Notes: a model not told the origin generated them from the letters alone. 64,000 nt of DNA from Chryseobacterium rhizoplanae (GCF_900182655.1 NZ_FXTC01000003.1:1-64000); one strand, 5' to 3'; counted from the first letter of the stretch, positions 24,895-35,072 are shown. A program made the numbers and translations.

Positions 24895-26004
24895 ATGGAA
24901 CAACAAAACAAAAGAATCCTCACACTGGATTTAATAAAAGGTATAAGTGTCATCGGAATGATTATCATACATACCTTGCTGGTGTATGCCAATGTACAAT
25001 CACAATACGAAACAGCCATTGGCAGTTTTATTGTTTTTCTCGGAAGAGGAACTTCCATTTTCCTGATCTGCATGGGGATTACGTTCATGACTTCCAGACA
25101 TCAAAGTCTTAAAAGTGCTTTGAAGCGAGGTGTTTTACTAATATTTGGTGGGCTGTTCATGAACTTTATGAAGTTTATGATCCCTGTGATTTTTAATTTT
25201 GCTCCGGATAATTTTATCCAGAAATACGGATGGCATGCTCCTATAGAGCAACAATATGTTTATCTGGTACAGCTGGGTGATATTTTACAGCTGGCAGGAA
25301 TGTCTTTGCTGTTTGTCGGATTTATCAGAGCGTATGTGAAAAATAAATATATCATTCTGGCGATAGGTCTCTTCGTTGCACTGATATCCAGAGAAGTTAG
25401 TAGAATTAATTTTGACTATCCTGTGATCAATTATGTTCTGGATCTTCTTTTTAATACGGATTATCCGGCATATGTCTATTTCCCTGTTTTCCCATGGATG
25501 GCTTTTATTATCATCGGAATGTTTTTCGGAAAATGGTTCCAGGAACTCAATTACGATAGCAGGCAATTATTTAGAAATATGCTGTATGTGGGATTGGTTT
25601 TTATGGCGATGGGTGCACCACTGGTCTTTTTGTATGGCGAATACAACTACAACGGCTTCTATCATATGGGGCCAGGTGGAGTTGTTTATTTTGCAGGCTG
25701 GACGTTGATCTTCCTATGGATCATCTATACTCTCACCGTAAACAGTAAAGAAAATAAAGCGATTAAAGTTTTAAAATACTGCAGCAGAAACCTTACTTCC
25801 ATGTATATGATCCAATGGATACTGATCTCATGGGGAAAAGGTATTTTTGGCTACAGGCAACATAATATTGGGTATGTAATGGTACTTATTGTACTGTATA
25901 TTATTCTCACGTTTTCTGTGCAGACATTGGTGGATATTGTGAGAAAGAAAAAAACATTAATTGTTTTCAGACCGATATCACCGGACAAAACAGCTTTGAA
26001 ATAA
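24895..26004 (+). CDS. Multi-pass membrane acyltransferase-like protein (DUF1624/HGSNAT-like)
   Basis: 369 residues with about ten hydrophobic helices. It opens with RILTLDLIKGISVIGMIIIH, the hallmark first helix of DUF1624/heparan-alpha-glucosaminide acetyltransferase-like proteins (LDxxKG...MIxxH). GRGTSIFLICMGITF follows and MGPGGVVYF occurs later. Related proteins transfer acyl groups to sugars across the membrane. The histidine in helix 1 could be the acceptor residue. Substrate unknown, no sugar genes adjacent. Confidence 0.7.
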   Translation: MEQQNKRILTLDLIKGISVIGMIIIHTLLVYANVQSQYETAIGSFIVFLGRGTSIFLICMGITFMTSRHQSLKSALKRGVLLIFGGLFMNFMKFMIPVIFNFAPDNFIQKYGWHAPIEQQYVYLVQLGDILQLAGMSLLFVGFIRAYVKNKYIILAIGLFVALISREVSRINFDYPVINYVLDLLFNTDYPAYVYFPVFPWMAFIIIGMFFGKWFQELNYDSRQLFRNMLYVGLVFMAMGAPLVFLYGEYNYNGFYHMGPGGVVYFAGWTLIFLWIIYTLTVNSKENKAIKVLKYCSRNLTSMYMIQWILISWGKGIFGYRQHNIGYVMVLIVLYIILTFSVQTLVDIVRKKKTLIVFRPISPDKTALK

Positions 26005-26024
26005 TTCCGGTCTTTTTTATCATA

Positions 26025-26060
26025 AAAACCACAGTAAAAAGCTTACTGTGGTTTTGTTTT
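26025..26060. terminator. Bidirectional terminator
   Basis: AAAACCACAGTAA pairs exactly with TTACTGTGGTTTT (13 bp), flanked by T-rich and A-rich ends. It serves the convergent membrane protein and cupin genes. Confidence 0.8.
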
Positions 26061-26074
26061 GTTGTGTCATAGAA

Positions 26075-26428
26075 TTAAAGAATCTCAACTTCTTCAGGAA
26101 TTACAAAAAGAATCGTACAACCCTGCTCAGACTTTACAGAATGCTTAAAATTAGGCGGAGTATATAAGTAATCTCCTTTTTCAAGTTGGGCTCCTGCAAT
26201 AGTAGCATCACCTTCCATAATAAAAAGTTCCTCTCCGGCAGGATGATTGTGATAAGGATAGCTGGCGCCCGGTTCAAATTTTAAAAGAATACTGGTAGAA
26301 CGGTTTTTCTCCGGATCAAATTTTAAAGATTTTACAAAAATACCTTCATAATGAATCCCTTTTTCAATTAAAGGCTGCCATTCTTTTTGCTCTGTTTTTA
26401 CGATGTAATCGTGGATGTTGGTGTTCAT
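26075..26428 (-). CDS. Cupin domain protein (ChrR-like)
   Basis: 117 residues, one small beta-barrel. Motif 1 is PYHNHPAGEELFIMEG, which provides two histidines and a glutamate for a metal. Motif 2 is YTPPNFKHSV, with the third histidine. It resembles the metal-binding cupin of ChrR-type anti-sigma factors but lacks the N-terminal anti-sigma part, so it is more likely an enzyme or a small metal-binding protein. It lies 19 bp downstream of a DoxX gene. Confidence 0.75.
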   Translation of the reverse strand: MNTNIHDYIVKTEQKEWQPLIEKGIHYEGIFVKSLKFDPEKNRSTSILLKFEPGASYPYHNHPAGEELFIMEGDATIAGAQLEKGDYLYTPPNFKHSVKSEQGCTILFVIPEEVEIL

Positions 26429-26447
26429 GATATATAAATTTTAATTG

Positions 26448-26867
26448 TTATTGTTGTAAAAATTGGTCTAAACTCCATTGATAACGGGAGAAAGTACTCA
26501 AAAGAAATGCTCCGGCGCTGAATACAAAGACAGAATAATCTAAAGGCTCTTTAATGCCAAAAGAAATACTCATTGCAACCGCAAAAAATAAAGTAAGAAT
26601 TGAGGCGCACCGTGCAGTTCCTTTTACCTGATAACCTACAAGGAGCAGAATACCGATTGATAATTCAGCAGCTGTAGACAATACGGCTATTATGGAAGCC
26701 CATGACTGCGGTAAAAACGAATTCGTTTCAGCGGTATAGTCCACAAACTTTTTCCAGCCTGAAGATTGCGCTCCCCAAAGATTCAGCCTGCTCGCTACAG
26801 CAGATAAAAATCCGAATGCTAATGCTATCCTTAATAAAAAAATGGCGGTGTCCTGTTGAGTTTTCAT
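26448..26867 (-). CDS. DoxX-family membrane protein
   Basis: 139 residues with four hydrophobic helices. LLRIALAFGFLSAVASRLNLWG and AELSIGILLLVGYQVKGTA fit the DoxX/SURF4-like family. Members take part in oxidation or thiol stress responses, but a general function is unsettled. Upstream gene of a two-gene operon with the cupin. The palindrome at 26918-26936 lies in its likely promoter region, and an AraC-type regulator is encoded just upstream on the same strand. Confidence 0.75.
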   Translation of the reverse strand: MKTQQDTAIFLLRIALAFGFLSAVASRLNLWGAQSSGWKKFVDYTAETNSFLPQSWASIIAVLSTAAELSIGILLLVGYQVKGTARCASILTLFFAVAMSISFGIKEPLDYSVFVFSAGAFLLSTFSRYQWSLDQFLQQ

Positions 26868-27272
26868 ACCTGATTTTTTTAGGTTTTAATTACAGGGACA
26901 AAGTTCAGCGAAAACAGTTGTCTAAAGAATAGACAATTCCGGGAAAAGCATATAATATTTAATTAGGGAAGAGGAGGGAAGCGGGAAGTGATAATGTATA
27001 AAACAATTCTGGACGAACCTCAAATGCTGTAGAGAGTTCAGTATATGGACATTTAGCTATAAATTATAGTACAGCTTTAAACACATGCTTCATCAGAATC
27101 GATTGAATATCGATTCACTTCTTTGCTCACTTAAGATAAAACAGAATTGAAAATAATCTTTGCGTATTATAAAATCCAGACTTACAATTTCTCCAAGCTT
27201 TAAGACTTAATCGGATTACTACATTTTTTTGCCTAGTTTCAACTTTGTACCCGATCTCCATCCTGATTTCTT
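26868..27272. other. Intergenic region upstream of DoxX-cupin operon
   Basis: 405 bases without a gene. Near the DoxX end it holds the TTGTCTA-N5-TAGACAA palindrome. It also contains a GAGGAGGGAAGCGGGAAG-type purine-rich stretch near 26968, resembling one at 51330. No further structure seen. Confidence 0.4.
26918..26936 (-). promoter_or_regulatory. Perfect palindrome, candidate operator for DoxX-cupin operon
   Basis: TTGTCTA, 5 bases, TAGACAA. It begins about 50 bases upstream of the DoxX start codon, a good place for a dimeric regulator. An AraC-type regulator is encoded next door, but AraC proteins usually bind direct repeats, so the cognate factor is open. Confidence 0.35.
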
Positions 27273-28064
27273 TTAAATTTCCTTTACCGCTTTCTGATAA
27301 TCTTTTGGAGAACGGGAAGTATGTTTTTTAAAGAAATTTGAAAAGTAAAAAGGATCATTGAATCCGAGCTGGTAAGCAATTTCCTTTACCGATAGTTTTT
27401 CATACAGTAAAAGTCTCTTCGCCTCAGAAATAATAAGACTGTAGATAACATTCTGAGCGGTTTTGCTTGTATGGAGCTTTGAGACTTCATTCAGTTTGGC
27501 TTCAGTGGTTCCCAGGAGATCAGCAAAATGAGAGACCTGATAATTGTTTTTGAAATTCTTTCTGACACTTTCAAGGAATTTTAAGAATAAAGCATCCGGT
27601 TTCCAGATTTCATCGCCGTTGGCAATTTTACTGCGGTTGATCTCTACCAACAGCAATTCTACCAGAGAATGTGTAGAAATCAGATATTGGTAAGGCTGCT
27701 CCAGAATTTCTTTTTCAATGGTGTTCAATGTTTCAGAGAAAAATTCGGGATGAAGTACAGTAATCATTTCATTCATTCCGAAATGACAAAAAAGCCCATT
27801 GTGAAAAATAAGTTCAATATCACTATCACTTTTAGAGAAGAAGTCCAGAGTAAATTCCAATGCAGTAAGTTCGCCTTCAACTGTTTTTAACTGATGAAAC
27901 TGTCCTGAAGTAATCGTTACGGCCTGATTGGGTTTCAGGATAAAAATATTTTCGTCAATCAAAATTTCAGCGCTCCCATGATGACACCAGAATAATGTGT
28001 ATCTGATGACCCGTCTTGGCTCAGGATGCCCTGACTGATGAGAATATTTTTTTATTTCAATCAT
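27273..28064 (-). CDS. AraC-family transcriptional regulator
   Basis: 263 residues. The N-terminal cupin-like sensing domain (ILIDENIFILKPNQAVTITSGQFHQL) is followed by a C-terminal double helix-turn-helix. SHFADLLGTTEAKLNEVSKLHT is HTH1, and VKEIAYQLGFNDPFYFSNFFKKHTS the strongly conserved HTH2 (residues about 225-250). These regulators bind a small molecule and activate nearby genes. The adjacent DoxX-cupin operon on the same strand is the likely target. Confidence 0.88.
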   Translation of the reverse strand: MIEIKKYSHQSGHPEPRRVIRYTLFWCHHGSAEILIDENIFILKPNQAVTITSGQFHQLKTVEGELTALEFTLDFFSKSDSDIELIFHNGLFCHFGMNEMITVLHPEFFSETLNTIEKEILEQPYQYLISTHSLVELLLVEINRSKIANGDEIWKPDALFLKFLESVRKNFKNNYQVSHFADLLGTTEAKLNEVSKLHTSKTAQNVIYSLIISEAKRLLLYEKLSVKEIAYQLGFNDPFYFSNFFKKHTSRSPKDYQKAVKEI

Positions 28065-28134
28065 CTTTAAACTTGTTAAAAATCAATATAACTGAATTGG
28101 GTGAAATTTAAATCAATTTGTTATACCAAGAAAC

Positions 28135-28704
28135 TTAGTTTTGTTTTTGATCAATTTTTTCCAAATCTTTCTTTACTAGCCTGACATCTTCTTCCGTAAG
28201 CTTACCATAGCCCATTTCTTTAATTTGCTTGAGTTGTGTTTTTCCTATTTCATCTTGTTTGTTATTTTTTAATAACCCATTTCGTAACGAAATATATTGT
28301 GGGGCCGAGTATACTTCATCTTTCAAAAACTCAGCAATATTTTTACTATCTATGGTACAGCCTAAAGCATACTCCATTTTTAAAGGATTTCTGGAGTAAA
28401 ATGTATAGATATCTAAAAACCTTTTATCTTTTCTTTTAAACAGTTCTTTTCCTGAATATACCTTTAGCGCATTACTGCCATTCATCGCAAAATAATAGAG
28501 TTCATCATTGGTTGCTATTTTGGCAACTTTTTTAAATTGATTATAAATTTTACTTTCTTCTCCTCCTACTCCAATATGAGATGATTCAGCATAGGAAATA
28601 TGAGCTAAAGGCTGTGCCAGTTTTTTTACTGCATCAGAAATCTGGGCATTATATCCTATGAAACTGAACATGAGAAGAAAACCGAAAAAATATTTATACC
28701 TCAT
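28135..28704 (-). CDS. Secreted hypothetical protein
   Basis: 189 residues. A signal peptide ends near residue 20 (SFIGYNAQ). The mature part is helical and basic (KIYNQFKKVAKIATNDELYYFAMN, KELFKRKDKRFLDIYTFY), with a lysine-rich C-terminus. The regular spacing of hydrophobic residues suggests HEAT-like or other helical repeats, but this is not certain. Function unknown, no operon partner. Confidence 0.6.
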   Translation of the reverse strand: MRYKYFFGFLLMFSFIGYNAQISDAVKKLAQPLAHISYAESSHIGVGGEESKIYNQFKKVAKIATNDELYYFAMNGSNALKVYSGKELFKRKDKRFLDIYTFYSRNPLKMEYALGCTIDSKNIAEFLKDEVYSAPQYISLRNGLLKNNKQDEIGKTQLKQIKEMGYGKLTEEDVRLVKKDLEKIDQKQN

Positions 28705-28788
28705 TATTTATAATAATATTTAAAGTTAAATAAAATAACTGAACGATTAAATACCTAAATTCGTATAGGTTTAAACAAAAATTCAAAA

Positions 28789-29301
28789 ATGAAATATTCA
28801 AAAATTATTATCGTTGTTACGCTGTTTTTATTTCAGTTAGGAGCAGCACAGGAAAAAGCAGATGTTGTATTAAATAAAGCTTTTACGGAGGCTAAAACAG
28901 AGAAGAAAAATGTTTTACTGGTATTCCATGCTTCATGGTGCAAATGGTGCAAGATGATGGAAAAAAATATGGATCTTCCTGAAGCTAAACCTATTTTTGA
29001 TAAAAGGTTTGTCACTGCTTATGTGGATGTTCAGGAAAGAGGAGATAAAAAAAGTCTTGAAAACCTTGGCGGACAGGAACTGATGAATAAATATAAGGGT
29101 GAAAATGCAGGACTTCCTTTCTGGCTGATTCTGAACCCCAAAGGAGAAATACTGGCAGATTCTTTTGATGCTAAAGGAGAAAACCTGGGATCACCGGCAA
29201 CTCCGGAAGAAGTTAATGCTTTTATTGCTAAACTGGGGAAATCCTCGACACTGAATAAAGAAGAATCGCAGATCATTGAGAAAGTGTTTGTGACGAAATA
29301 A
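28789..29301 (+). CDS. Periplasmic thioredoxin-like protein
   Basis: 170 residues. A signal peptide ends near residue 20 (LGAAQ). The thioredoxin-fold active site is HASWCKWCKMME, with Cys51 and Cys54. AGLPFWLILNPKGEILAD carries the conserved cis-proline region. CKWC is not the DsbA CPHC motif, so a disulfide reductase or chaperone-like role in the periplasm is more likely. It is a single gene with a strong hairpin terminator. Confidence 0.85.
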   Translation: MKYSKIIIVVTLFLFQLGAAQEKADVVLNKAFTEAKTEKKNVLLVFHASWCKWCKMMEKNMDLPEAKPIFDKRFVTAYVDVQERGDKKSLENLGGQELMNKYKGENAGLPFWLILNPKGEILADSFDAKGENLGSPATPEEVNAFIAKLGKSSTLNKEESQIIEKVFVTK

Positions 29302-29310
29302 AAAAACAAG

Positions 29311-29356
29311 AAAAATTAATCCCCCAAAATAATTTTATTTTGGGGGATTAATTTTT
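29311..29356. terminator. Terminator, 19-bp perfect stem
   Basis: AAAATTAATCCCCCAAAAT (29312-29330) pairs exactly with the segment ending near 29355; T-run follows. It works in both directions, for the thioredoxin gene and the convergent broken gene. Confidence 0.8.
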
Positions 29357-29376
29357 ATCATAGTCACCTGTTATGA

Positions 29377-29980
29377 TTAAAGCTTTTTATAATAATATTC
29401 AATATTACTCCATAAAACCTGATCATCAGATTTTGTCATATCGGATGGAGTGGTAAAAAGATATCCAAACATATTTTCATATTGAGAAGTACCGAAAGAG
29501 GTATTCTGAATAATAGTCAATCCGTCACTGTTACTTCTGGATTCACGTTTCATATATTGTGTAGGTATTGGACTCCATCCAAAGTTTACCATTGGTTATC
29601 AGAAGGAAGCTTAAATTATCATCATCACTATTTTTTTATCTGTAAACTATATCATACAAAGAGTGCTTGATATCAACATTTATAATTTTAACTTCATCAA
29701 TATCTTTATATAATGGTTTTAATTTTATAATTGAATTATAATTGCCCAATTTTTCTGTTTGATAAACTGAAGCTGAAATCTCCAGATTGTTTGAATTTTC
29801 AGGCAACAAAATGAGACCATCATCATTGCTATATAATACCGTATTAGATAAAATAATTCTTGCGTGTGGAACCGGATCATTATTTTCTGAATTCACAATT
29901 CTTAACTTCAAAGATTGTGCATTGAAAAATCCTAAAATTAAAAAGAGAAGAAGAATAGTGTAGAATTTTGCTAGTGTCAT
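29377..29980 (-). pseudogene. Broken secreted protein with CarboxypepD_reg-like domain
   Basis: The N-terminal part from ATG 29980 has a signal peptide (FLILGFFNAQ) and a regulatory-like domain (KLRIVNSENNDPVPHARIIL, then NLEISASVYQTEKLG). It stops at 29636 after YDIVYR. The same frame continues past that stop with DDDNLSFLLITNGKLWMES. After a shift, SNSDGLTIIQNTSFGTSQY and TKSDDQVLWSNIEYYYKKL end at 29377. One internal stop and one frameshift split an original protein of about 200 residues. The family appears in Bacteroidetes cell-surface proteins. Confidence 0.55.
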
Positions 29981-30214
29981 GTTTACTCGTTTCGATTGCA
30001 AACATACACCGTTATCATCAGTCACAAAAAAAACTTAAATATAGATTTGATAAATAAATTTATGCCTTATAATGGCTATAACTCATTAAAAGCAGCTCAT
30101 AAAACACTAATTATTTTATTGATTTTCAGAAAAATAAAATCAAAAACACATGATATTCACAAAAGAATATCATTTACAAGAAAAAAGAAACTTTTAGAAG
30201 ATAAAAATGATGAA

Positions 30215-31939
30215 TTATTCTTGAGATTGATCAATTTCTTTGATATAAGTCCTCAAAATAGTTCCTGTTTTTTTTCGGAAAGCTAAAGCAAAAGCCTGCT
30301 CATTATTGTAACCTAATTCTTCTGCAATAACAGTTAACTTATAAGAACGGAATTTTTTATCCTGTACTAATCTTTTCAAAGCATAGTCTATTCGAAGATC
30401 ATTGAGATAAGAAGCAAAGTTCTTTTCTTTATAAGTATTCACTACATCGGATAAGTATGCCGAATTTGTTTTAAAATCTTTTGCAAGACTGCTTAAAGTA
30501 ATTCCTTTTTGTAAAAACAATTCATTGTTCTCAAATCGTTCTAATTCCTTCAGAATCTTTTGTACAGTATTCTCTGAAATATTTCTAATAACAGATTTCT
30601 CAATTTTTGAAGCGATCTCAATTTTAGAAGGAATAAAATCTTTCCTTTCTTCTTTTTCTTCTATTTCTGATTTCTTTTTATGAATAGATTTTATTAAGTC
30701 CTGCGCTATTTTCTGATATTTCTTTTCTGATTTTTTAGATTTATAAAAGAAAAAACCTACAGCAATGAGTTCCAGCAGTAAAATGCCTAAACCGGAAAAC
30801 AAAAAATATTTCTTTTTTTCTAAATCGTTAATAATATTTTCTTTTTCTTTTAAGAGTTTTGGAGCATCATATTTTCTTGGCAATTCTCGCGAGATGTATT
30901 TAAACTGAGAATCAAGAATCTTATCGACTGTCAGGAATCTTTCAATATAATAAAGCTGTTTTTCCTTGTCTTTTTTCTCTTTGTAATAATCTACAAGATA
31001 AGTGTAAACATCACGAAGTTCAGGAAAAGTATTATTCGTCTTTTGAATAATAGAATCAATTTTAATAAAATTCTCTGCAGCTTTATCTTTTTTATTAGAT
31101 TTTATGTATGATTCCCCTAAGTATAACATGGTATAATTAGTATCAAAATCAAGATTATTTTTAAAAAAATATTTTTTACAGATTTCTAAGTCTGATATAG
31201 CATTAGAGTAATTTTTAGTTTCCAAATTATATCTGCCCAACAAGATTAAATACTTGTTATATCTTATTACTGCATTATTTTTTGATGCATCATTTAGTCC
31301 TTCTTTTATTAGTTTTAATGCTTTATCATACTCATAAATATCAATATATGCATCTGACAAACTTATTTGAATGTGTTCAATATCTTGGGCAGTTAAAAAT
31401 TCAGGATGTCCATAATAATATTCCAGCATCTTTACGGTCTCTTTATGTTTTCCTATATATCCATTTAGATAAGCAATTTGAAGATCAGCGATAGCAATCT
31501 GTCGTTTGTTGTTCTTTTCCTTGGCATGGCTTAAGGCGATTACAAAATTATCCAACGCTAATTTTTCGTTATCATAACCAAAATACAATTTACCTCTCAA
31601 CAGATAGATACGAGCGGGATATCTATTATCATGCAGCCTATCACTAATGGATTCTAAACTATCTATATATTTTAAGGAGGCAGCTAAATTCTGATTATAC
31701 TGCATGAACACATACCCTTCAGCAATATTATTGATGATCATTGCTTTCTTTGCCTTTTTCAGGTAGTATTCAGCAATGATTTTAGACTCTTTGATTTTAT
31801 TATTGTCCTTGTAATTGTAGAATTTTTCTTCTAATTCTAAATAGTCATACTTAGACAAAGTATCAATTAAAACTTTATTTTGAGAATAATATTGGTTGTA
31901 TGCTAATAAAAGAAAGAAAAAATATTTTAGGCTTTTCAT
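30215..31939 (-). CDS. TPR-repeat transmembrane AraC-type regulator
   Basis: 574 residues with three parts. A signal peptide (residues 1-19) starts a periplasmic region of about 360 residues with TPR-like helical pairs (YYLKKAKKAMI, RLHDNRYPARIYLLRGKLYFG, DKALKLIKEG). A single transmembrane helix (KYFLFSGLGILLLELIAVGF) follows near 380. The cytoplasmic end carries an AraC helix-turn-helix (LSSLAKDFKTNSAYLSDVVN, LTVIAEELGYNNEQAFALAFRKKTG). This one-protein sensor/regulator architecture is common in Bacteroidetes. The signal it senses and its targets are unknown; the neighbours are decayed genes. Confidence 0.85.
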   Translation of the reverse strand: MKSLKYFFFLLLAYNQYYSQNKVLIDTLSKYDYLELEEKFYNYKDNNKIKESKIIAEYYLKKAKKAMIINNIAEGYVFMQYNQNLAASLKYIDSLESISDRLHDNRYPARIYLLRGKLYFGYDNEKLALDNFVIALSHAKEKNNKRQIAIADLQIAYLNGYIGKHKETVKMLEYYYGHPEFLTAQDIEHIQISLSDAYIDIYEYDKALKLIKEGLNDASKNNAVIRYNKYLILLGRYNLETKNYSNAISDLEICKKYFFKNNLDFDTNYTMLYLGESYIKSNKKDKAAENFIKIDSIIQKTNNTFPELRDVYTYLVDYYKEKKDKEKQLYYIERFLTVDKILDSQFKYISRELPRKYDAPKLLKEKENIINDLEKKKYFLFSGLGILLLELIAVGFFFYKSKKSEKKYQKIAQDLIKSIHKKKSEIEEKEERKDFIPSKIEIASKIEKSVIRNISENTVQKILKELERFENNELFLQKGITLSSLAKDFKTNSAYLSDVVNTYKEKNFASYLNDLRIDYALKRLVQDKKFRSYKLTVIAEELGYNNEQAFALAFRKKTGTILRTYIKEIDQSQE

Positions 31940-32005
31940 AAACTAAAGTATGCGGTACAAAAATATCCATTTTATTGATCACAAGTAATATAATAAAAAC
32001 TAATT

Positions 32006-32922
32006 TTACTATCCTTAGGTGCACAAAAAACAAATTTAGCACCTTCTGTACCTGCTACTGATCATTATTTTGGCACTAAAATCATTGATGATTACAGAAA
32101 TCTAGAAAATTTAAAGGACTCTGCAACCGCTCAATGAATGAAATCTCAGACAGATTACACCAATTTTTTGATTAACAAAATCCCTAATAGAGATTATTAC
32201 CTTAAGAAACGCTTAGGATTTGACAAAGACAAGGGTATTCAGTATCTGATTTAGAAGTTACCACTGTAGCCAAACCAAGGGGAATTGTTGCTGTTCCGCA
32301 CGTAAGAGGTGGTGGAGAAAAAGGAGAACAATGGCATATTGATGGACAAAAATCTAAAAAATCAAATTCGTGGAAAGACTTGATTGCCTGTACCGATTAC
32401 TTAATTAATAAAAATTATACATCACCAAAGAAAGTAACCATTCTGGGAGGAAGTGCAGGCGGAATATTAATGGGAAGAGCAATGACCGAAAGGCCGGACC
32501 TTTTTGGTGCTGTAATTATAGAATCAGGAGTTCTAAATACTTTGAGAAACGAACTTGGAGGTGTAGGGAAATCTGCAGCTCAAGAATATGGTAATCTAAA
32601 TAATTCTGCTGATTTTAAAGGGCTATTGGAAATGGATGCTTACCATCACATAAAAAAAGGAGTAAAATATCCTGCAACTCTTATCACATCGGGGATTAAC
32701 GACCCCAGGGTAGCTCCCTGGATCCCTGCAAAATTTGTTGCCAAATTGTTAGCGAATAATTCTTCTAATAATCCTATTTTGCTGAAAATAGATTATGCCG
32801 GAGGTCACGGAGGTGATATACCAACAGTACAGCGATATGCTAATATTGGAGATATTTTTGCATTTGCGTTATGGCAATTAGGAGTATCTGATTATCAGCC
32901 AACCGGAGATATTACTAAATAA
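32006..32922 (+). pseudogene. Prolyl oligopeptidase (S9A) pseudogene with internal deletion
   Basis: The remnant keeps both ends of a prolyl oligopeptidase. The N-terminus reads TDHYFGTKIIDDYRNLE, then NLKDSATAQ with a stop in place of the expected tryptophan, then MKSQTDYTNFLINKIPNRDYYL. The catalytic domain resumes near 32270 with AVPHVRGGGEKGEQWH and GGSAGGILMGRA (nucleophile serine). Candidate acid and histidine are in INDPRV and GGHGGD. About 400 residues of beta-propeller expected between them are missing and the frame changes. The C-terminal part ends normally at 32922 and could still be translated, but not as an active enzyme. Confidence 0.8.
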
Positions 32923-33111
32923 AATTAACACCTTAATTTATTTTTCCCATTTTCTTTTATGCAAAGAATGTAATCAGCACATTTTTTTTATGTCCTTCAT
33001 ATACAATTTAATTTTGTAATTCTCTTGTTCTATTGGAAGTTGACCATTATGCTGGTAACAATAGCTCATTAAAAACACCAAAATAAAATAAGAGAGAATA
33101 TCAAAAAATGA

Positions 33112-33143
33112 AAAACCCCATAAACAGCTGTTTATAGGGTTTT
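33112..33143 (-). terminator. Terminator of dnaK
   Basis: AAAACCCCATAAACAG pairs with CTGTTTATAGGGTTTT with one wobble. On the minus strand a T-run follows. Confidence 0.75.
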
Positions 33144-33173
33144 CTATATTTATTAATTATGATTAATCAATAA

Positions 33174-35072
33174 TTATTTTACTTCTTCGAAGTCTGCATC
33201 CTGTACATCTTCAGCTCCGGCGTTTCCACCAGCATTCTGAGCTCCGGCACCTGCATCAGCACCTGGCTGTTGTCCTGCTGCATATAATTCTTCAGAAGCT
33301 GCCATCCATGCTGCATCTAATGCTTCAGTTTTAGCTTTTACATCATCAACATTTTTAGCTTCGAAAGCTGTTTTTAATTCTGCATGAGCTGCTTCGATAG
33401 CTGCTTTTTTGTCAGCAGAAAGTTTCTCACCGAATTCTTTCAATTGCTTTTCAGTCTGGAAAATCAATCCGTCAGCTTTGTTGAAGATTTCAACTTCTTC
33501 TTTTCTCTTAGCATCTGCTGCAGAGTTTTCCTGAGCTTCTTTCTTCATTCTTTCGATTTCTTCGTCAGAAAGACCTGAAGAAGCCTGAATTTTGATAGAC
33601 TGCTCTTTACCAGTTCCTTTATCTTTAGCAGATACACTTAAGATACCATTCGCATCAATATCGAAAGTTACTTCAATCTGAGGAACTCCTCTTGGTGCTG
33701 GTGGAATATCCTGAAGATCAAATCTACCGATTTCTTTGTTATCGTTGAACATTGATCTTTCTCCCTGTCCTACTCTGATGCTTACAGCTGGCTGATTGTC
33801 AGAAGCTGTAGAGAATACTTCAGATTTTTTAGTTGGGATCGTAGTATTCGCCTCAATTAATTTAGTGAATACAGAACCCATTGTTTCGATACCTAAAGAA
33901 AGTGGAGTAACGTCAAGTAGTAATACATCTTTTACATCACCTGTCAATACACCTCCCTGGATAGCTGCACCAATTGCTACAACCTCATCCGGGTTCACTC
34001 CTTTAGATGGTTTTTTACCGAAGAATTTTTCTACTTCTTCCTGAATGATCGGGATTCTTGTAGAACCACCTACCAAGATTACTTCGTCAATATCAGAAGT
34101 TGATAAACCAGCATCTTTTAATGCTTTAGCAACAGGCTCCATAGATCTTCTTACAAGATCAGCAGATAATTGCTCGAATTTAGCTTTCGTTAAACTCTTC
34201 ACTAAGTGCTTAGGACCTGTAGCAGTAGCCGTGATATAGGGTAAGTTGATTTCAGTCTGTGGAGAAGAAGACAATTCAATTTTAGCTTTTTCAGCAGCCT
34301 CTTTCAATCTTTGTAATGCAATTGCATCAGATTTTAAGTCTACTCCTTCTTCAGCTTTGAACTCATCAGCCATCCAGTTGATGATCACATCATCAAAGTC
34401 ATCACCACCTAAGTGAGTATCACCGTTTGTAGATAATACTTCGAATACACCGTCTCCTAAATCAAGGATAGAGATATCGAAAGTACCACCACCAAGGTCA
34501 TATACTGCGATTTTCTGATCTTTATGGTTTTTATCAAGACCATAAGCTAACGCTGCAGCTGTAGGTTCGTTGATAATTCTTTCTACTTTAAGACCTGCGA
34601 TTTCACCAGCTTCTTTAGTAGCTTGTCTCTGTGCATCATTGAAGTATGCAGGAACAGTGATAACCGCTCTTGTTACTTCCTGTCCAAGATAATCTTCAGC
34701 AGTTTTCTTCATTTTCTGAAGAGTCATTGCAGAAATTTCCTGTGGAGTATATTCTCTATCGTCGATTTTTACTTTTACAGTATCGTTTGGTCCAGCAACT
34801 ACTTTATAAGGTACTCTTGTGATTTCAGAAGCATCATCTTTAAAGTGTGTTCCGATAAATCTTTTGATAGAGTAAACAGTTTTTGTTGGATTCGTTACAG
34901 CCTGTCTTTTTGCAGGATCACCTACTTTTCTTTCTCCGTCTTCTGTAAAAGCTACAATAGAAGGAGTAGTTCTCTTACCTTCTGCGTTAGGAATAACAAC
35001 AGGGTCTTTACCCTCCATTACAGCAACACAAGAGTTGGTTGTTCCTAAGTCAATTCCAATTATTTTACTCAT
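33174..35072 (-). CDS. dnaK: Molecular chaperone DnaK (Hsp70)
   Basis: 632 residues, full length. The ATPase domain starts [16 protein letters not shown], with the second phosphate loop [15 protein letters not shown], the hinge-side [14 protein letters not shown] and [10 protein letters not shown]. The substrate-binding domain follows ([39 protein letters not shown]). The helical lid ends in an Ala/Gly-rich linker and [11 protein letters not shown]. It folds and refolds proteins with DnaJ and GrpE; neither is adjacent, so the gene is monocistronic. A near-palindrome lies upstream at 35147-35165. Confidence 0.97.
   Translation of the reverse strand: MSKIIGIDLGTTNSCVAVMEGKDPVVIPNAEGKRTTPSIVAFTEDGERKVGDPAKRQAVTNPTKTVYSIKRFIGTHFKDDASEITRVPYKVVAGPNDTVKVKIDDREYTPQEISAMTLQKMKKTAEDYLGQEVTRAVITVPAYFNDAQRQATKEAGEIAGLKVERIINEPTAAALAYGLDKNHKDQKIAVYDLGGGTFDISILDLGDGVFEVLSTNGDTHLGGDDFDDVIINWMADEFKAEEGVDLKSDAIALQRLKEAAEKAKIELSSSPQTEINLPYITATATGPKHLVKSLTKAKFEQLSADLVRRSMEPVAKALKDAGLSTSDIDEVILVGGSTRIPIIQEEVEKFFGKKPSKGVNPDEVVAIGAAIQGGVLTGDVKDVLLLDVTPLSLGIETMGSVFTKLIEANTTIPTKKSEVFSTASDNQPAVSIRVGQGERSMFNDNKEIGRFDLQDIPPAPRGVPQIEVTFDIDANGILSVSAKDKGTGKEQSIKIQASSGLSDEEIERMKKEAQENSAADAKRKEEVEIFNKADGLIFQTEKQLKEFGEKLSADKKAAIEAAHAELKTAFEAKNVDDVKAKTEALDAAWMAASEELYAAGQQPGADAGAGAQNAGGNAGAEDVQDADFEEVK

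Noticed and set aside
34623..35048. Long plus-strand open frame opposite dnaK
   Set aside because: It is the antisense of a highly conserved gene, with low-complexity Ser/Phe-rich product; a coding shadow.
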